DNA of 64,000 bases from Herbaspirillum sp. Sphag64. Its GTDB lineage: Bacteria > Pseudomonadota > Gammaproteobacteria > Burkholderiales > Burkholderiaceae_D. Where the stretch lies: the NCBI RefSeq assembly GCF_014192645.1, contig NZ_JACHYE010000005.1:221923-285922 (forward strand), read 5' to 3'. Shown here in pieces: positions 54,890-63,906 of the stretch; within the stretch, counting starts at the first letter, position 1, and every line of letters starts with the position of its first letter. The notes beneath the pieces were generated by a model that saw nothing but the letters and a program-made list of their open reading frames with translations, had not been told where the DNA came from and did no database searches. Made by a program: the position numbers and the translations under genes.

Positions 54890-56224
54890 TTACTTGAGGT
54901 AACGCCCTTGACGCATCATGCGTACAGTCTGTGCCTGCGCAGTCTGCAAGGCATCGTCGACACTGCCCTTGCCTGCCAATGCACCAGCAATCGCCTGACC
55001 AGTGATGGTGCCGATGGACTGGAATTCAGGAATGGTCGCGAACTGAATCCCGGTGTACGGTACCGGCTTGATGGTCGGATGATTGGCATCGGCGTTCTGG
55101 ATTGCATCGAGCACAAAGTCTGAGAACGGTGAAGTCTTCTTGTAATCAGCCGAGGCATAGGTCGACAAACGGGTACCCGGTGGCACCAGCGCCCAGCCGC
55201 TATCCTTGGCGACCAGCTTGATGTACTCGGTAGAGGTAGCCCATGCTGCAAACTTGCGTGCTGCATCCTGCGACTTGGATGACTTCGGTACCGCCAGTGA
55301 CCAGATCCACAACCAGTGCGAGCCCTTGTCGGTTGTCGCCATCGGCGCCGGTGCGAAAGCGGTCTTGTCGGCGACCTTGGAATCCTTACCGTGATAAAGC
55401 ATGCCAGCAGCCACCGTGGCATCAATCCACATGCCGCACTTGCCGCCCGAGAACAGCACCAGGTTTTCATTAAAGCCATTCGAGCTGGCGCCTGGTGGAC
55501 CATATTTGCGCATCAGATCGACATAGAAACCGACCGCCTGCTTCCACTCCGGCGTATCCAGTTGTGGTTGCCATTTTTCATCAAACCAGCGACCGCCCCA
55601 GGCATTGACCATGGTCCCGACCAATGCCATGTTTTCACCCCAGCCGGCGCGACCGCGCAAGCAGATGCCATAGACACCATTGGCAGGATCATGCAGAGCA
55701 GCAGCAAACTTGGCGATATCTTGCCAGGTCGGCTTTTCAGGCATTTTCAGATTCTTTTGTGCGAACAAGTCCTTGCGGTAATACGTCATCGAGCTTTCCG
55801 CGTAGAACGGCAAGGCGTACAGTTTGCCATCGGTGGTCAAGCCTTCACGCACAGTCTTGATCAGATCGGCTTCGTCATAGTCGGACGGCAGGCCGGTCAT
55901 TGGTGCCAGCCAGCCCTTCTTGGCCCAGATCGGCGCCTCATAGGCACCAATCGTCATCAAATCAAACTGACCGCTGTTGGTGGCGATATCGGTGGTGAGG
56001 CGTTGCCGTAGCACGCTCTCTTCCATGGTGACCCAACGGAGTTTGATATCGGGATTGGCCTTCTCGAATTGCGGCGACAGCTTTTGCAATTCGATCATGT
56101 CGGGATTGTTGATGGATGCGATATTGATAGTGACCGGATCAGCGTATACCGAGGTCTGCGCCAGTCCACAGGCCAGAAAGCCCATAGCGGCAGCAATGCG
56201 TGCAACAGATGCGCGAAGTTTCAT
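54890..56224 (-). CDS. mtlE: Polyol ABC substrate-binding protein (MtlE/SmoE type)
   Basis: 444 aa from the ATG at 56224, which has GGAG six bases upstream; an ATG at 56236 lacks such a site. Signal peptide MKLRASVARIAAAMGFLACG ... VYADP, cleaved near residue 29. Mature protein begins VTINIASINNPDMIELQKL, as in family 1 extracellular polyol-binding proteins. First gene of the polyol operon. Confidence 0.88.
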   Translation of the reverse strand: MKLRASVARIAAAMGFLACGLAQTSVYADPVTINIASINNPDMIELQKLSPQFEKANPDIKLRWVTMEESVLRQRLTTDIATNSGQFDLMTIGAYEAPIWAKKGWLAPMTGLPSDYDEADLIKTVREGLTTDGKLYALPFYAESSMTYYRKDLFAQKNLKMPEKPTWQDIAKFAAALHDPANGVYGICLRGRAGWGENMALVGTMVNAWGGRWFDEKWQPQLDTPEWKQAVGFYVDLMRKYGPPGASSNGFNENLVLFSGGKCGMWIDATVAAGMLYHGKDSKVADKTAFAPAPMATTDKGSHWLWIWSLAVPKSSKSQDAARKFAAWATSTEYIKLVAKDSGWALVPPGTRLSTYASADYKKTSPFSDFVLDAIQNADANHPTIKPVPYTGIQFATIPEFQSIGTITGQAIAGALAGKGSVDDALQTAQAQTVRMMRQGRYLK

Positions 56225-56290
56225 GCTTGTCTCCATGATATGAGGACGTAAGGTGCGCTCAGCGCAGGCCTTCGTCTCGATTGTGTTTTT

Positions 56291-56374
56291 GAGCAAAAAA
56301 TCCAACTGCGAGCAAATAATCAAACATTGACCAGAAAAAGTCAAGCATTTGCTTTTTTCTTGAGCAAATACTCA
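56291..56374. repeat. Repeated GAGCAAA operator-like elements
   Basis: GAGCAAAAAA (56291), GAGCAAATA (56310-56318) and GAGCAAATA (56362-56370). The last lies in the near-palindrome TGAGCAAATACTCA (56361-56374) and faces an inverted ATTTGC at 56347-56352. One copy overlaps the mtlE -10 and another sits just upstream of its -35, so they are likely sites for the adjacent SorC-type regulator. Confidence 0.6.
56316..56344 (-). promoter_or_regulatory. mtlE promoter
   Basis: On the minus strand, TTGACT (56344-56339, 5/6) and GATTAT (56321-56316, 4/6) are spaced by exactly 17 bp. The transcript would have a ~85-nt leader before the mtlE ATG. A GAGCAAATA element overlaps the -10. Confidence 0.6.
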
Positions 56375-56379
56375 TTGTT

Positions 56380-56423
56380 GGCAATAATGCTGCAATAACG
56401 AGGCAATAAGGCTGCAATGCGCG
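56380..56423. repeat. Two tandem imperfect 22-bp repeats
   Basis: Units 56380-56401 and 56402-56423 both begin GGCAATAA and contain GCTGCAAT at the same offset. The 22-bp period, two helical turns, would place bound proteins on the same DNA face. They lie between the mtlE promoter and the regulator promoter. Confidence 0.5.
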
Positions 56424-56479
56424 GCACAAAATAATGCCTGCAGATGTAATCCCGTTGATTGCACCGACGCGGCGCGCTT

Positions 56480-56485
56480 TACAAT
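56480..56485 (+). promoter_or_regulatory. Candidate -10 of the regulator gene
   Basis: TACAAT on the plus strand, with TTGATT 19 bp upstream as a loosely spaced -35. It would give a ~60-nt leader before the ATG at 56551. Confidence 0.4.
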
Positions 56486-56550
56486 GCCGGCTAGATTTTT
56501 ACCTTGGCGACGTCAGCGTCCCATCCCAAAAGAGAAGCAGAGGAAAACCG

Positions 56551-57543
56551 ATGTCATCCACGCCATCCAAGCTCGACCTGGCAGCACGCGCTGCATGGAT
56601 GTATTACGTCGCTGGCAATACCCAGAACGAAATTGCCGAACGCCTCGGCATTTCACGCCAGATGGCGCAACGGATGGTGGCGCATGCCGCTGCCTCCAAT
56701 CTGGTCAAAGTACAGATCACCCATCCCATCTCATCCTGTCTGGAACTGGCGCAAGGTTTGCAGCAACGCTATGGACTGGAGGTTTGCCGGGTGGTACCGG
56801 CCGCAGCCGCACAGAGCGATGCTGGCGATGTCGCTGACATCGACGGTATTGACGATACCCAGGAAGTGCAGCGCATGCTGGCTGTGGCCAGTGCCGAACT
56901 GATGGAGCAATATCTGCATCAGGAAGCGCCCTTGATCGTTAATGTCGGCTCGGGCCGTACGCTCAAGGCAGCCATTGAGAAAATTACCGAGATGGAGCGG
57001 CCGCAACACCAGATCGTCTCCATGATTGGTGCCTTTGCTTCCGATGGCTCAGCCAACCGCTACGACGTGGCATTGCAGGCTGCCGAAAAGATGCAAAGCC
57101 GCTTCTACTTGCTGCCCGCACCGCGTGTAGCGGAGAGCGACGCCGACCGCAGGCAATGGTGCAACCATCGCGCTTACAAGATCGTCACCGGTCTGGCCCA
57201 GCGCGCCGATGTCACCTTCCTCGGGATCGGCACCATCGCCCTGCAAGGTGCGATGCATGAAGACGGTTTCATCGACAGTGACGAAGTACGTCAATTACAG
57301 CAGCAAGGTGCCGTTGGCGAACTGATTTGCCACGCCTTTGATGCGGAAGGTCGGATGCTTGATTCGCCGCTGGCTGCACGCATCACCACGCCGCCACTGA
57401 GCAAGTCACCCAGCAAGCCGGTCATTGCCATGGCTGGTGGCCGCAAAAAGGCCGTGGCCGTGCGCGCCGCTTTGCGCGGCGGCTGGCTGACCGGGCTGGT
57501 CACCGATGAATACTGCGCACGCTTTGCACTGCAGGATGACTGA
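56551..57543 (+). CDS. SorC-family sugar-binding transcriptional regulator
   Basis: 330 aa from the ATG at 56551, preceded by AGAGGA. N-terminal helix-turn-helix NTQNEIAERLGISRQMAQRM (~23-42), then a SorC-type effector domain with VNVGSGRTLKAAIEKI, FLGIGTIALQGAMHEDG and the C-terminal KAVAVRAALRGGWLTGLVTD. These regulators bind phosphorylated sugars. Divergent from mtlE and next to the GAGCAAA array, it probably controls the polyol operon; P. fluorescens uses an AraC-type MtlR instead, so control differs here. Confidence 0.85.
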   Translation: MSSTPSKLDLAARAAWMYYVAGNTQNEIAERLGISRQMAQRMVAHAAASNLVKVQITHPISSCLELAQGLQQRYGLEVCRVVPAAAAQSDAGDVADIDGIDDTQEVQRMLAVASAELMEQYLHQEAPLIVNVGSGRTLKAAIEKITEMERPQHQIVSMIGAFASDGSANRYDVALQAAEKMQSRFYLLPAPRVAESDADRRQWCNHRAYKIVTGLAQRADVTFLGIGTIALQGAMHEDGFIDSDEVRQLQQQGAVGELICHAFDAEGRMLDSPLAARITTPPLSKSPSKPVIAMAGGRKKAVAVRAALRGGWLTGLVTDEYCARFALQDD

Positions 57544-57615
57544 AACCTGCAGTGCCATGCATACATCAGCCCCATTAGCTCGTTCAACCCAAAAACACCG
57601 ATAAACGGAGACACC

Positions 57616-58524
57616 ATGAGCAACCCCACTGAATTCGTCGTCTTCGGCGAAGCACTGACCGACTTCATCCGCCAGCCTGAGGGCCATTGGCGCGCCATCC
57701 CTGGTGGTGCCTGCTGGAACGTTGCGCGCGCTGCCGCGCGTCTGGGTGTGACGACCGGCTACGCAGGTGCCATCAGCAGCGACGTGTTTGGCGAAGAATT
57801 GCGTGGCCTCACGCAAGCGGCCGGACTCGATATGCGCTATCTGCAACAGGTCGACAAGTCACCACTGCTGGCGATGGTGACCTCGACCACGCCACCGGAT
57901 TACTTCTTTGTCGGCGACGACAGTGCTGATTTGCATTTTGACCCTTCCCGGCTACCCGCAGACTGGCTCGATGCAGCACGCATACTGCACTTTGGCTGCA
58001 TCAGCCTGGCCCGTGAACCGCTCGCCTCGCGCCTGCTGGATATCGCGATCACAGCGGCCCAGCGTGGTAAGCGTATCGCCTTTGATCCGAACTGGCGCAA
58101 GCTGATGGCCCAGCCGCATTACCAGCCGCTGCTACGCAAATTATTGTCGCTGTCGCATTATGTGAAGGTCTCGGACGAGGATCTGGAAAAGCTGTTCCCC
58201 GGTGATCCACAGGCACTGGCCACATTGCAAGCACTGGCACCACAGGCAGAAATCCTGCTTACGCTGGGCGCTGGTGGCATGCGCTGGATCAAGGGAAATG
58301 AGGTCGTCACGCAAGCGATCTATCCAGTGACTGTGATTGACACCGTCGGCTGCGGCGATGCAGCCATGGGCGGCTGGATGGCTAGCGTACTGCGCCAGCC
58401 AGAAGCGCCGGTGGCGACCCACCTGCGCCATGCTGCGGCCAGTGCGGCATTGTCGGCAGCGCGCGCCGGCGCTTATGCGGCGACCTGGGAAGAAGCCAAG
58501 ACCTTGATTGGCCCGACCAGCTGA
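57616..58524 (+). CDS. mtlZ: PfkB-family fructokinase (MtlZ-like)
   Basis: 302 aa. N-terminal FVVFGEALTDFIRQP, PGGACWNVARAAARLG and the C-terminal VIDTVGCGDAAMGGWM motif (GCGD in place of GAGD) define a PfkB sugar kinase. In the mtl operon of P. fluorescens the corresponding MtlZ phosphorylates fructose from mannitol or sorbitol oxidation. It is cotranscribed with the regulator (72-bp gap) instead of the transporter operon. It ends 28 bp from the convergent uvrD stop. Confidence 0.82.
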   Translation: MSNPTEFVVFGEALTDFIRQPEGHWRAIPGGACWNVARAAARLGVTTGYAGAISSDVFGEELRGLTQAAGLDMRYLQQVDKSPLLAMVTSTTPPDYFFVGDDSADLHFDPSRLPADWLDAARILHFGCISLAREPLASRLLDIAITAAQRGKRIAFDPNWRKLMAQPHYQPLLRKLLSLSHYVKVSDEDLEKLFPGDPQALATLQALAPQAEILLTLGAGGMRWIKGNEVVTQAIYPVTVIDTVGCGDAAMGGWMASVLRQPEAPVATHLRHAAASAALSAARAGAYAATWEEAKTLIGPTS

Positions 58525-58552
58525 ACACCAGTCGGGTTGCGGCTGATGACTG

Positions 58553-60844
58553 TTAAAGTTTTTCCAGCTTGGCCACACTCAGGTCCAGCAACTTCATCCC
58601 GAATTTACCGAAGTTGATATGGGCCCGGGTGCTGCCGCCACCACCTTCGATATTGACGATGACGCCTTCCCCGAACTTGGCATGTGCCACGTTCTGACCA
58701 ATGCGCCAGCCTGAATCAGGCCGTGAGAAATTCTGCGCAATTTTATTGTTGCCAGACTCGGGAGCCTCGTCCCAGGCAGCCTTGGGATGGGCAAACCAGC
58801 CAGCCTGCTGGGCAATCTTGGGGGACAGCCATTTGATGGCTTCATCCGGCAATTCATCAAAGAAGCGCGAGCGCAGGTTATAACGGGTCTGACCGTGCAA
58901 CATGCGGGTCTGCGAAAAGCTCATGTACAACCGCTTGCGGGCACGCGTGATTGCCACGTACATCAGACGGCGCTCTTCTTCCACGCCTCCCTCTTCCTTG
59001 GCGCTGTTCTCATGTGGGAACAACCCTTCTTCCAGACCGGTGATGAACACCGCATCAAACTCCAGCCCCTTGGCCGAATGCACGGTCATCAATTGCAGCG
59101 CATCCTGGCCAACCTGCGCCTGATTATCGCCCGCCTCCAGCGACGCATGCGACAGGAAGGCAGACAACGGCGACATCACCGCTGCCAATGGCGCATCAGC
59201 ATCCATGATCTCGACGCCATCAGCGGTCGTAATCGAGGTTCCGGCGACAGCCTGCGCCTGCGGTCCGAGGAAGGCAGGGGTATCGAGCCCATACCCTTCT
59301 TCCGACACGAATAAGGTTGCCGCACTGACCAATTGCTCCAGATTCTCGATCCGGTCCGCACCTTCTTTTTCGCTCTGGTAATGCGTGATCAGGCTGCTTG
59401 CATCGAGCACGACTTTGACCATTTCCTGCAAGGGCAAATGTTGGGTTTCAAAACGTGCACCTTCGATCAGCTTGATAAAGGCGTTCAGTGAAGAGCCTGC
59501 CTTGCCCGCCACATAGGGCACCGCCGCGTAGAGTGAGCAGCCTTGCTGACGCGCAGCATCCTGCAATTGTTCCAGCGCCTTGGCGCCGATACCACGGGTC
59601 GGGAAATTGACCACCCGCAGGAACGCGGAGTCATTGTGCAGATTGTCCATCAACTGCAGATAGGCAATTGCATGCTTGATTTCCGCGCGCTCAAAGAAGC
59701 GCTGACCACCATAGACCCGATACGGAATAGCGGAACTGAATAGCGCATGCTCCAGCACCCGGGACTGTGCATTGGAACGATAGAGCAACGCAATCTCGCT
59801 ACGCGACCAACCCTCGGCAATCAGATTTTTGACCTGTTCAATAATCCATTGCGCTTCCTGCAAATCACTGCTGGCCTCAAACACACGCACCTGCTCGCCA
59901 TGCCCGGCATCGGTGCGCAGGTTCTTGCCCAGACGCTTGCTGTTGTTGGCAATCAGGATATTGGCGGCATCCAGAATATGACCATGCGAGCGGTAGTTCT
60001 GCTCCAGCTTGATCATGTTCTGGACGCGGAATTCATGCTCGAATGCCTGCATGTTGCCGACATTGGCACCACGGAACGCGTAGATACTCTGGTCATCATC
60101 GCCCACGGCAAAAACCGCACCGGCGTTGATTTGTCCCTGCCCCGACATGAGTTTGAGCCACTTGTACTGCAAGTCATTGGTATCCTGAAACTCATCGACC
60201 AGAATATGCTTGAAGCGTTGCTGATAATGCTCGCGCAACGGTTGATTGCGGGACAACAATTCATAGCTACGCAATAGCAGTTCCGCAAAATCGACCACGC
60301 CTTCCCGCTGGCATTGATGATCGTAAAGTTCATACAGCTCGACGAACTTGCGGTTATAGTCGTCGTGCGCTTCCACATCCTTGGCACGCAAACCCTGATC
60401 CTTGGCACTGTTGATGAAGTACATCAGGTTGCGCGGCGGATATTTTTCATCATCGACATTCATCTGCTTGAGCAGGCGTTTGATGGCCGATAACTGATCC
60501 TGGGAATCCAGAATCTGAAAGGTCTGTGGCAAGCCGGCATCGCGATGATGTGCACGCAGCAGACGGTTACACAAGCCGTGGAAGGTACCGATCCACATAC
60601 CGCGGGTATTGATGGGCATCATCGCCGACAGCCGTGCCAGCATTTCCTTGGCGGCCTTGTTGGTAAAGGTCACCGCCAGAATACCAGCAGGCGATACCTG
60701 GCCGGTCTGAATCAGCCAGGCAATCCGGGTCGTCAATACACGGGTCTTGCCAGAACCGGCTCCGGCCAGAATCAGAGCCGATTGCGCCGGCAGGGTCACA
60801 GCAGCGAGCTGCTCTTCGTTGAGATTATGGAGAAGATTTTGCAT
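58553..60844 (-). CDS. uvrD: UvrD/PcrA-type DNA helicase
   Basis: 763 aa from the ATG at 60844. SF1A helicase: Walker A ILAGAGSGKTRVLT, motif II VDEFQDTNDLQ, motif III AVGDDDQSIYAFRGA, motif VI YVAITRARKRL. The C-terminal ~45 residues (AHAKFGEGVIVNIEGG) form the Tudor-like RNA-polymerase-interacting module of UvrD/PcrA. It acts in mismatch and excision repair. A LexA-type box and a perfect -10 lie immediately upstream. A longer in-frame start at 61072 would lie inside the neighbouring gene. Confidence 0.94.
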   Translation of the reverse strand: MQNLLHNLNEEQLAAVTLPAQSALILAGAGSGKTRVLTTRIAWLIQTGQVSPAGILAVTFTNKAAKEMLARLSAMMPINTRGMWIGTFHGLCNRLLRAHHRDAGLPQTFQILDSQDQLSAIKRLLKQMNVDDEKYPPRNLMYFINSAKDQGLRAKDVEAHDDYNRKFVELYELYDHQCQREGVVDFAELLLRSYELLSRNQPLREHYQQRFKHILVDEFQDTNDLQYKWLKLMSGQGQINAGAVFAVGDDDQSIYAFRGANVGNMQAFEHEFRVQNMIKLEQNYRSHGHILDAANILIANNSKRLGKNLRTDAGHGEQVRVFEASSDLQEAQWIIEQVKNLIAEGWSRSEIALLYRSNAQSRVLEHALFSSAIPYRVYGGQRFFERAEIKHAIAYLQLMDNLHNDSAFLRVVNFPTRGIGAKALEQLQDAARQQGCSLYAAVPYVAGKAGSSLNAFIKLIEGARFETQHLPLQEMVKVVLDASSLITHYQSEKEGADRIENLEQLVSAATLFVSEEGYGLDTPAFLGPQAQAVAGTSITTADGVEIMDADAPLAAVMSPLSAFLSHASLEAGDNQAQVGQDALQLMTVHSAKGLEFDAVFITGLEEGLFPHENSAKEEGGVEEERRLMYVAITRARKRLYMSFSQTRMLHGQTRYNLRSRFFDELPDEAIKWLSPKIAQQAGWFAHPKAAWDEAPESGNNKIAQNFSRPDSGWRIGQNVAHAKFGEGVIVNIEGGGGSTRAHINFGKFGMKLLDLSVAKLEKL

Positions 60845-60850
60845 CCCGCG

Positions 60851-60856
60851 ATTATA
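60851..60856 (-). promoter_or_regulatory. uvrD -10 element, placing the start at the ATG
   Basis: Perfect TATAAT on the minus strand (60856-60851). Counting -7 as its last base puts +1 on the A of the uvrD ATG at 60844, so the transcript would have no leader. The -35 region is poor. Confidence 0.6.
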
Positions 60857-60859
60857 CGA

Positions 60860-60875
60860 CTGTATGCCTATACAG
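60860..60875. promoter_or_regulatory. LexA (SOS) box upstream of uvrD
   Basis: CTGTATGCCTATACAG matches CTGT-N8-ACAG and is a fully symmetric palindrome apart from its four central bases. It lies just upstream of the uvrD -10, where LexA binding would block RNA polymerase. Confidence 0.8.
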
Positions 60876-60882
60876 ATGCGCT

Positions 60883-61833
60883 TTACTGCGCAGGCAGATA
60901 CGGCTTGAGCGGATTGAAGTTGGGATCGCGTTCGCTCATCCAGCGCAAGCCGCGCCCGGTGAATCTGTATTTGCCTGATGCACGGAAAGAAACTATCTGG
61001 CGCGATGCAAATGGATTGACGCCGTGATGCTTGAACATGTCTATCTCTGTAAAGACTTCCCGGCGAAAGCAACGTCGGTTGATCAGATCGACAATATGCT
61101 CGATCCTCAAGGTCTTGAATGGTTTTTCCAGATACTCATATGCCCGAGTAACGCCTTTTGACGTCAATACTGCGTTCGGGTCTACGAATTGAGCGGGAGT
61201 ATACGTGATGAAGTGACGACCGCGAAAAACTTCAATCTGATAGATGGTCTCCGGTCTCTCGACGATCCAAGCCAGCATGATCGGAAAGTTAATCGCCCTA
61301 GGCTCAGTGCCCATATAAAGCAGTGCTTCGCTCTCTGCAGATGCCGCCAACTCCATACCCGCCTGCGTCAGACTGTTATCCGGGTTGATATAACGCGCCA
61401 GCTCGTGCCATCCCGGCTCTGCAGCTGGCAGAGCCGCAGGCAGATCTGCAGTTGGTAACACTGGCTGCACAGCCTGTACCTGCACGCCGCTCTCAATTTC
61501 ACCGCCCGGAGGCGTCACGTAATGGAACAAGGGATTCTCTTGAGGGATACCGGTAGCCTTGGAGAATTCTGGTTTCGGCATCATGCTGGAAACAGCTTTC
61601 ATCGAGAGGGAACAGGGCCGTTCAGGGCCCCATACATTTGAACAATTCGGGAAAAGCCTCTCAACCTGCGGCTGGCGGGTCACATGCGGCGGAAGGGTGT
61701 CTAGTTGCTGTATCGTGCTGAAGACAGCTTCCACCGTGAGGAAATGTTCCAATTCAGGGCCCCGGGCATTGTGATGTGTCGGAAAACGCGGTTGGACGGT
61801 GGTAGCGTTGGCGTTACCAATAGGAGCGGGCAT
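60883..61833 (-). CDS. Unrecognised protein with two internal 44-residue-period repeats
   Basis: 316 aa from the ATG at 61833, which has AGGA at a good distance. I do not recognise the family. Residues 13-41 and 57-85 are diverged copies sharing F-P, N-x2-GPE, L, A-V and S at identical positions, with a period of exactly 44. The middle is Pro/Ala-rich (~110-150). The C-terminal half (~180-316) looks globular and basic (NRRCFRREVFTEIDMF, GKYRFTGRGLRWMSERD). No signal peptide or membrane segment. It ends 38 bp before uvrD on the same strand. Confidence 0.6.
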   Translation of the reverse strand: MPAPIGNANATTVQPRFPTHHNARGPELEHFLTVEAVFSTIQQLDTLPPHVTRQPQVERLFPNCSNVWGPERPCSLSMKAVSSMMPKPEFSKATGIPQENPLFHYVTPPGGEIESGVQVQAVQPVLPTADLPAALPAAEPGWHELARYINPDNSLTQAGMELAASAESEALLYMGTEPRAINFPIMLAWIVERPETIYQIEVFRGRHFITYTPAQFVDPNAVLTSKGVTRAYEYLEKPFKTLRIEHIVDLINRRCFRREVFTEIDMFKHHGVNPFASRQIVSFRASGKYRFTGRGLRWMSERDPNFNPLKPYLPAQ

Positions 61834-62073
61834 GGTGATTCCTGTCAAGAAGGAGGGATTCAATATGAGCGCCACCTTTTGCACCCTTGAAATACAGACA
61901 TCCTACAGACAACTCTCGCTCCTACCACGGATATCGTTTTTGTCAGCTTTCTGCAAGCCAGTATCAACAAGAGTAAAATGCTGTCATACAGCTTTACCTG
62001 CATCCTCCGCATTTGCCTCCATTTGCAGGTGGCGCATCAGCACGCAGTCCCTTCTGTACTACCACATACCTCT

Positions 62074-63324
62074 ATGTCCGACGAAGCCCTACGCCCTTCC
62101 CCTGCTACGCCAGCTGCCACTGCGACGACTTTATCTGCGCAGCCCGACACCAACGCACCGCAAAGTACGGTCATCTCACAGATTCTATCGACTGTGTTGT
62201 TCACCTTCCTGGCCTATCTGACCATTGGTATCCCACTGGCCGTATTGCCGGGTTATGTCCATCTGGATCTCGGCTACAGCTCCTTCGTCGCTGGCCTGGC
62301 AATCAGTGTGCATTACCTGTCCACCTTCGCCACCCGTGCTCAGGCAGGTCGCATGGTCGATACGCTCGGCCCCAAGCAGACTGTGATGCGCGGCATGCTG
62401 GGCTGCGCTATCAGCAGCGCCTTCCTGGTGCTGGCAGCATGGACCAGCGAACTGCATTGGCTCAGCCTGAGCCTGCTGCTGATCAGCCGTTGCTGCCTCG
62501 GCGTTGCCGAAAGTCTGGTCGGTACCGGCGCCATCATCTGGGGCATCGGCCGCATCGGTGCAACCCATACGGCACGGATGATTTCGTGGAACGGCATCGC
62601 TACCTATGGCGCACTGGCATTGGGTGCACCGCTGGGCGTGGCATTGCAACATCTGTTCGGATTCTCGGCGATTGGTTTTGCCGGACTGGGGCTGGCACTG
62701 ATTGGCTATCTGGCAGCACGGCCACGTCCTTCGGTACCCGTGGTACATGGTGAACGGCTGGCATTCAAGCTGGTGTTGCGGCGCGTCCTGCCGTATGGGC
62801 TGGGACTGGCGCTGGGGACCGTCGGCTTCGGTGCCATCGCCACCTTCATCACCCTGTATTACGCCAGCCACAATTGGGATAACGCGGCCTTCTCGCTGAC
62901 GCTGTTTGGCAGCTTCTTTGTTGGCTCACGACTGCTGTTCGCTAACGCGATCAATCGCTTCGGTGGCTTCCGCGTCGCCATTGCCTCGTTTCTGGTCGAA
63001 GCGATTGGCCTGACCACGCTATGGCTTGCCGGCTCGGCCGAAGTTGCCATGATCGGCGCATCCCTGGCTGGTTTTGGCTTTGCACTGATCTTCCCATCGC
63101 TGGGCGTAGAAGCAGTCGGTCTGGTAGAAGCCTCCAATCGTGGTGCGGCACTTGGGGCCTACTCGGTGTTTCTTGATCTGGCACTGGGCGTGACCGGACC
63201 GCTGGCGGGCTTGATCGTCGGTCAGTTCGGCTATGAAGAAGTCTTTCTGTTCGCCGCCATCGGCGCGCTGTGCGCTGTCGCACTCACCGTCTCGCTATAT
63301 CGACGATCTACTAGAACAGCATAG
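62074..63324 (+). CDS. MFS transporter (YhhS/arabinose-efflux-like)
   Basis: About 416 aa with twelve predicted membrane helices. The [20 protein letters not shown] segment is the MFS loop 2-3 motif (G-x-x-x-D-x-x-G-x-x). It resembles YhhS-type exporters of unknown substrate. The ATG at 62074 ([10 protein letters not shown]) gives a normal cytoplasmic tail but has no clear ribosome-binding site; an in-frame start at 61978 adds a Cys/His-rich stretch unlikely to be real. Confidence 0.85.
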   Translation: MSDEALRPSPATPAATATTLSAQPDTNAPQSTVISQILSTVLFTFLAYLTIGIPLAVLPGYVHLDLGYSSFVAGLAISVHYLSTFATRAQAGRMVDTLGPKQTVMRGMLGCAISSAFLVLAAWTSELHWLSLSLLLISRCCLGVAESLVGTGAIIWGIGRIGATHTARMISWNGIATYGALALGAPLGVALQHLFGFSAIGFAGLGLALIGYLAARPRPSVPVVHGERLAFKLVLRRVLPYGLGLALGTVGFGAIATFITLYYASHNWDNAAFSLTLFGSFFVGSRLLFANAINRFGGFRVAIASFLVEAIGLTTLWLAGSAEVAMIGASLAGFGFALIFPSLGVEAVGLVEASNRGAALGAYSVFLDLALGVTGPLAGLIVGQFGYEEVFLFAAIGALCAVALTVSLYRRSTRTA

Positions 63325-63378
63325 AAAATTTGGCATAAAATTGCCGGGTTGCATTCCATTACCTCAAGGAGCAAGACA

Positions 63379-63867
63379 ATGGCAAAAAAGAACGTCGCAG
63401 TGATCAACATCGGCATCAACGACAAGGACCGCAAGAAGATTGCAGATGGCCTGTCCAAGCTGCTGGCAGATACTTATACGCTGTACCTGAAGACACATAA
63501 CTTCCACTGGAACGTCACTGGTCCCATGTTCAATACGCTGCACCTGATGTTTGAAGGTCAGTACACCGAGCTGTCGTTGGCAGTAGACCTGATTGCTGAA
63601 CGTATCCGTGCACTGGGCTATCCAGCACCGGGTTCGTACAAGGAATTTGCCAAGCTGTCCTCGATCCCGGAAGCCGAAGGCGTACCTGCTGCCGAAGAAA
63701 TGATTCGCCAACTGGTCGCTGGTCAGGAAGCCGTTACCCGCACTGCGCGCTCGATCTTCCCGACCGTCGATGCCGCTGCCGATGAGCCAACTGCCGACCT
63801 GCTGACACAACGTATGCAACTGCATGAAAAGAATGCCTGGATGCTGCGCAGCCTGCTGGAAGGCTGA
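63379..63867 (+). CDS. dps: Dps-family DNA-binding ferritin-like protein
   Basis: 162 aa, ATG at 63379 with a CAAGGAG site. [20 protein letters not shown] and the following [18 protein letters not shown] carry the inter-subunit ferroxidase His, Asp and Glu ligands of Dps. It stores iron with H2O2 as oxidant and protects DNA in stress or stationary phase. The N-terminal tail ([12 protein letters not shown]) is only weakly basic. Downstream sequence is interrupted by an IS end. Confidence 0.92.
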   Translation: MAKKNVAVINIGINDKDRKKIADGLSKLLADTYTLYLKTHNFHWNVTGPMFNTLHLMFEGQYTELSLAVDLIAERIRALGYPAPGSYKEFAKLSSIPEAEGVPAAEEMIRQLVAGQEAVTRTARSIFPTVDAAADEPTADLLTQRMQLHEKNAWMLRSLLEG

Positions 63868-63893
63868 TCAGGGCATTCTTCAGTTCCCATAAA

Positions 63894-63905
63894 AATGCCG
63901 GCATT
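63894..63905. terminator. Palindrome after dps, possible terminator truncated by the IS
   Basis: AATGCCGGCATT is a perfect 12-bp palindrome preceded by AAA; a T-tract expected on the plus strand is replaced by GTGAACTG, next to the IS terminal sequence. An intact version would be a standard bidirectional terminator. Confidence 0.4.
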
Positions 63906-63906
63906 G

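Larger units (their letters stand above)
56225..56550. promoter_or_regulatory. Divergent control region of the polyol cluster
   Basis: 326 bp between mtlE and the SorC-type regulator. It carries a minus-strand promoter (56344-56316), three direct GAGCAAA elements (56291, 56310, 56362) with an inverted ATTTGC at 56347, two tandem imperfect 22-bp repeats (56380-56423), and a plus-strand -10 TACAAT at 56480. No gene is seen in it. Confidence 0.7.

Noticed and set aside
60845..61072. N-terminal extension of UvrD by 76 codons
   Set aside because: The extension overlaps the upstream gene and the LexA box and promoter; UvrD homology begins at the ATG at 60844.
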